Assembly (NCBI GenBank): GCA_013812805.1 | Contig: JACCSV010000177.1 | Coordinates: 1 to 24,495, forward strand | Length of the DNA: 24,495 nt | Reading direction: 5' to 3' | Origin: Sphingomonas sp. | Lineage (GTDB): Bacteria; Pseudomonadota; Alphaproteobacteria; Sphingomonadales; Sphingomonadaceae | Shown: positions 23,854-24,495 of the stretch, piece by piece | Numbering within the stretch: position 1 is the first letter of the stretch | Layout of the letters: each line of letters starts with the position of its first letter | Made by a program: the position numbers and the translations under genes | The notes under the pieces: model-generated | What the model was told of the DNA's origin: nothing | Databases searched by the model: none | Seen by the model: the letters and a program-made list of their open reading frames with translations, nothing else

Positions 23854-24495
23854 TTAGTAGCGCCGGATGAGCCCTGCCAGCCGCCCCTGAATCTGTACCT
23901 GCTCGGGCCGGTAGCGTTGCGGTTCATAGCTGCGGTTGGCGGGATCGAGGCGGATCATGTTGCCCTCGCGCCGGAACGTCTTGAGCGTTGCTTCTTCCTC
24001 GTTGACCAGGGCGACGACGATCTCGCCATCGCGGGCGACGTCGGCCTTGCGGATCAGTGCGAAGTCGCCGTCGAGGATGCCTTCCTCGACCATCGAATCG
24101 CCGGATACTTCAAGCGCATAATGCTCGCCCGGCCCAAGCAGCGCGGCGGGCACTGAAAACGTTTCCGTCCCCTGTAGCGCCTCGATCGGGGTTCCGGCCG
24201 CGATCCGCCCGTGCAGCGGAAGCTCGATCGTGTCGTTGGCGGCAGCCGGCAATACCGGCTTCGCAATCGCCGCAGCCGCTGGCGAGCTGGAGTCGGGAAG
24301 TTTCAGTACCTCAAGCGCCCGCGCCCGATTGGGCAGCCGCCGGATAAAACCGCGCTCCTCGAGCGCCGAAATCAACCGGTGAACCCCCGACTTGGACTTG
24401 AGCTCGAGCGCCTCGCGCATTTCGTCGAAGCTTGGGCTGACCCCGGTCCGGCCAAGCCGCTCCTGCACGAAAAGCAGCAATTCGCGCTGTTTGGA
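23854..24495 (-). CDS. lexA: LexA repressor (5' partial)
   Basis: This is the SOS transcriptional repressor, which cleaves itself when RecA is activated by DNA damage. The frame is open to the window edge, starting SKQRELLLFVQERLG, so only about three residues are missing; the TTG at 24480 is internal. The N-terminal winged helix includes SPSFDEMREALELKSKSGV with RLISALEERGFIRRLPNRAR, typical of alphaproteobacteria. The cleavage Ala-Gly is in GRIAAGTPIEA (codons 24193-24198). The catalytic Ser is in SGDSM (24094-24096) and the Lys in ATLKTFRRE (23980-23982), all intact. The promoter and any self-regulatory LexA box lie outside the window. A VOC gene follows 4 bp downstream. Confidence 0.96.
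   Translation of the reverse strand, partial: SKQRELLLFVQERLGRTGVSPSFDEMREALELKSKSGVHRLISALEERGFIRRLPNRARALEVLKLPDSSSPAAAAIAKPVLPAAANDTIELPLHGRIAAGTPIEALQGTETFSVPAALLGPGEHYALEVSGDSMVEEGILDGDFALIRKADVARDGEIVVALVNEEEATLKTFRREGNMIRLDPANRSYEPQRYRPEQVQIQGRLAGLIRRY

Noticed and set aside
23850..23927. N-terminal extension of the VOC protein into lexA
   Set aside because: The added residues are not VOC-like and are the shadow of the conserved LexA C-terminus; ATG 23849 fits the family.

Overview
The window looks like a chromosomal segment from a G+C-rich alphaproteobacterium, most likely a sphingomonad (Sphingomonadales). The basis is the Nuo subunits, the nuo-birA-coaX-rnj-DUF1467 gene order, the gltA-gltX/comEC/lexA neighbourhood, a DUF2336 protein and a type II citrate synthase. 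No species is claimed. Coding density is near complete: no gene-free stretch reaches 300 bp. I see no rRNA, tRNA, CRISPR array, insertion sequence or phage gene.

Region 1 (2-12383, + strand) is one tightly packed gene train: nuoG (5' end outside the window), nuoH, I, J, K, L, M, N, then birA, coaX, rnj and a DUF1467 membrane protein. Most junctions overlap (GTGA, ATGA, TGATG, CTGA), which suggests translational coupling. The exception is nuoG-nuoH, where a 142-bp nested palindromic element fills the gap and supplies the nuoH Shine-Dalgarno. birA has no ATG/GTG/TTG start and appears to begin at CTG. The train joins respiratory complex I, biotin attachment, the first step of CoA synthesis and RNA decay.

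Region 2 (12380-18329) is the least charted part. A 766-aa protein with two membrane segments and a long coiled coil lies on the - strand; its layout resembles the polarity factor TipN. Divergent from it is a 395-aa protein that looks like a catalytically degenerate fusion of a nucleotidyltransferase and a CDP-alcohol phosphotransferase. It is followed by a DUF2336 protein whose gene overlaps that of a soluble PAS/histidine-kinase-like protein. This kinase-like protein keeps its ATP-binding boxes but has Glu where the phospho-accepting His should be.

Region 3 (18326-24495) holds gltX-gltA on the - strand, coupled by ATGA, and divergent comEC on the + strand. The comEC frame stays open into a DUF4242 gene that has its own strong Shine-Dalgarno. 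A lexA-VOC pair on the - strand closes the window; lexA is missing only its first few codons. All three convergent junctions (12380-12383, 18326-18329, 23497/23499) overlap or nearly touch, leaving no room for an intergenic terminator.
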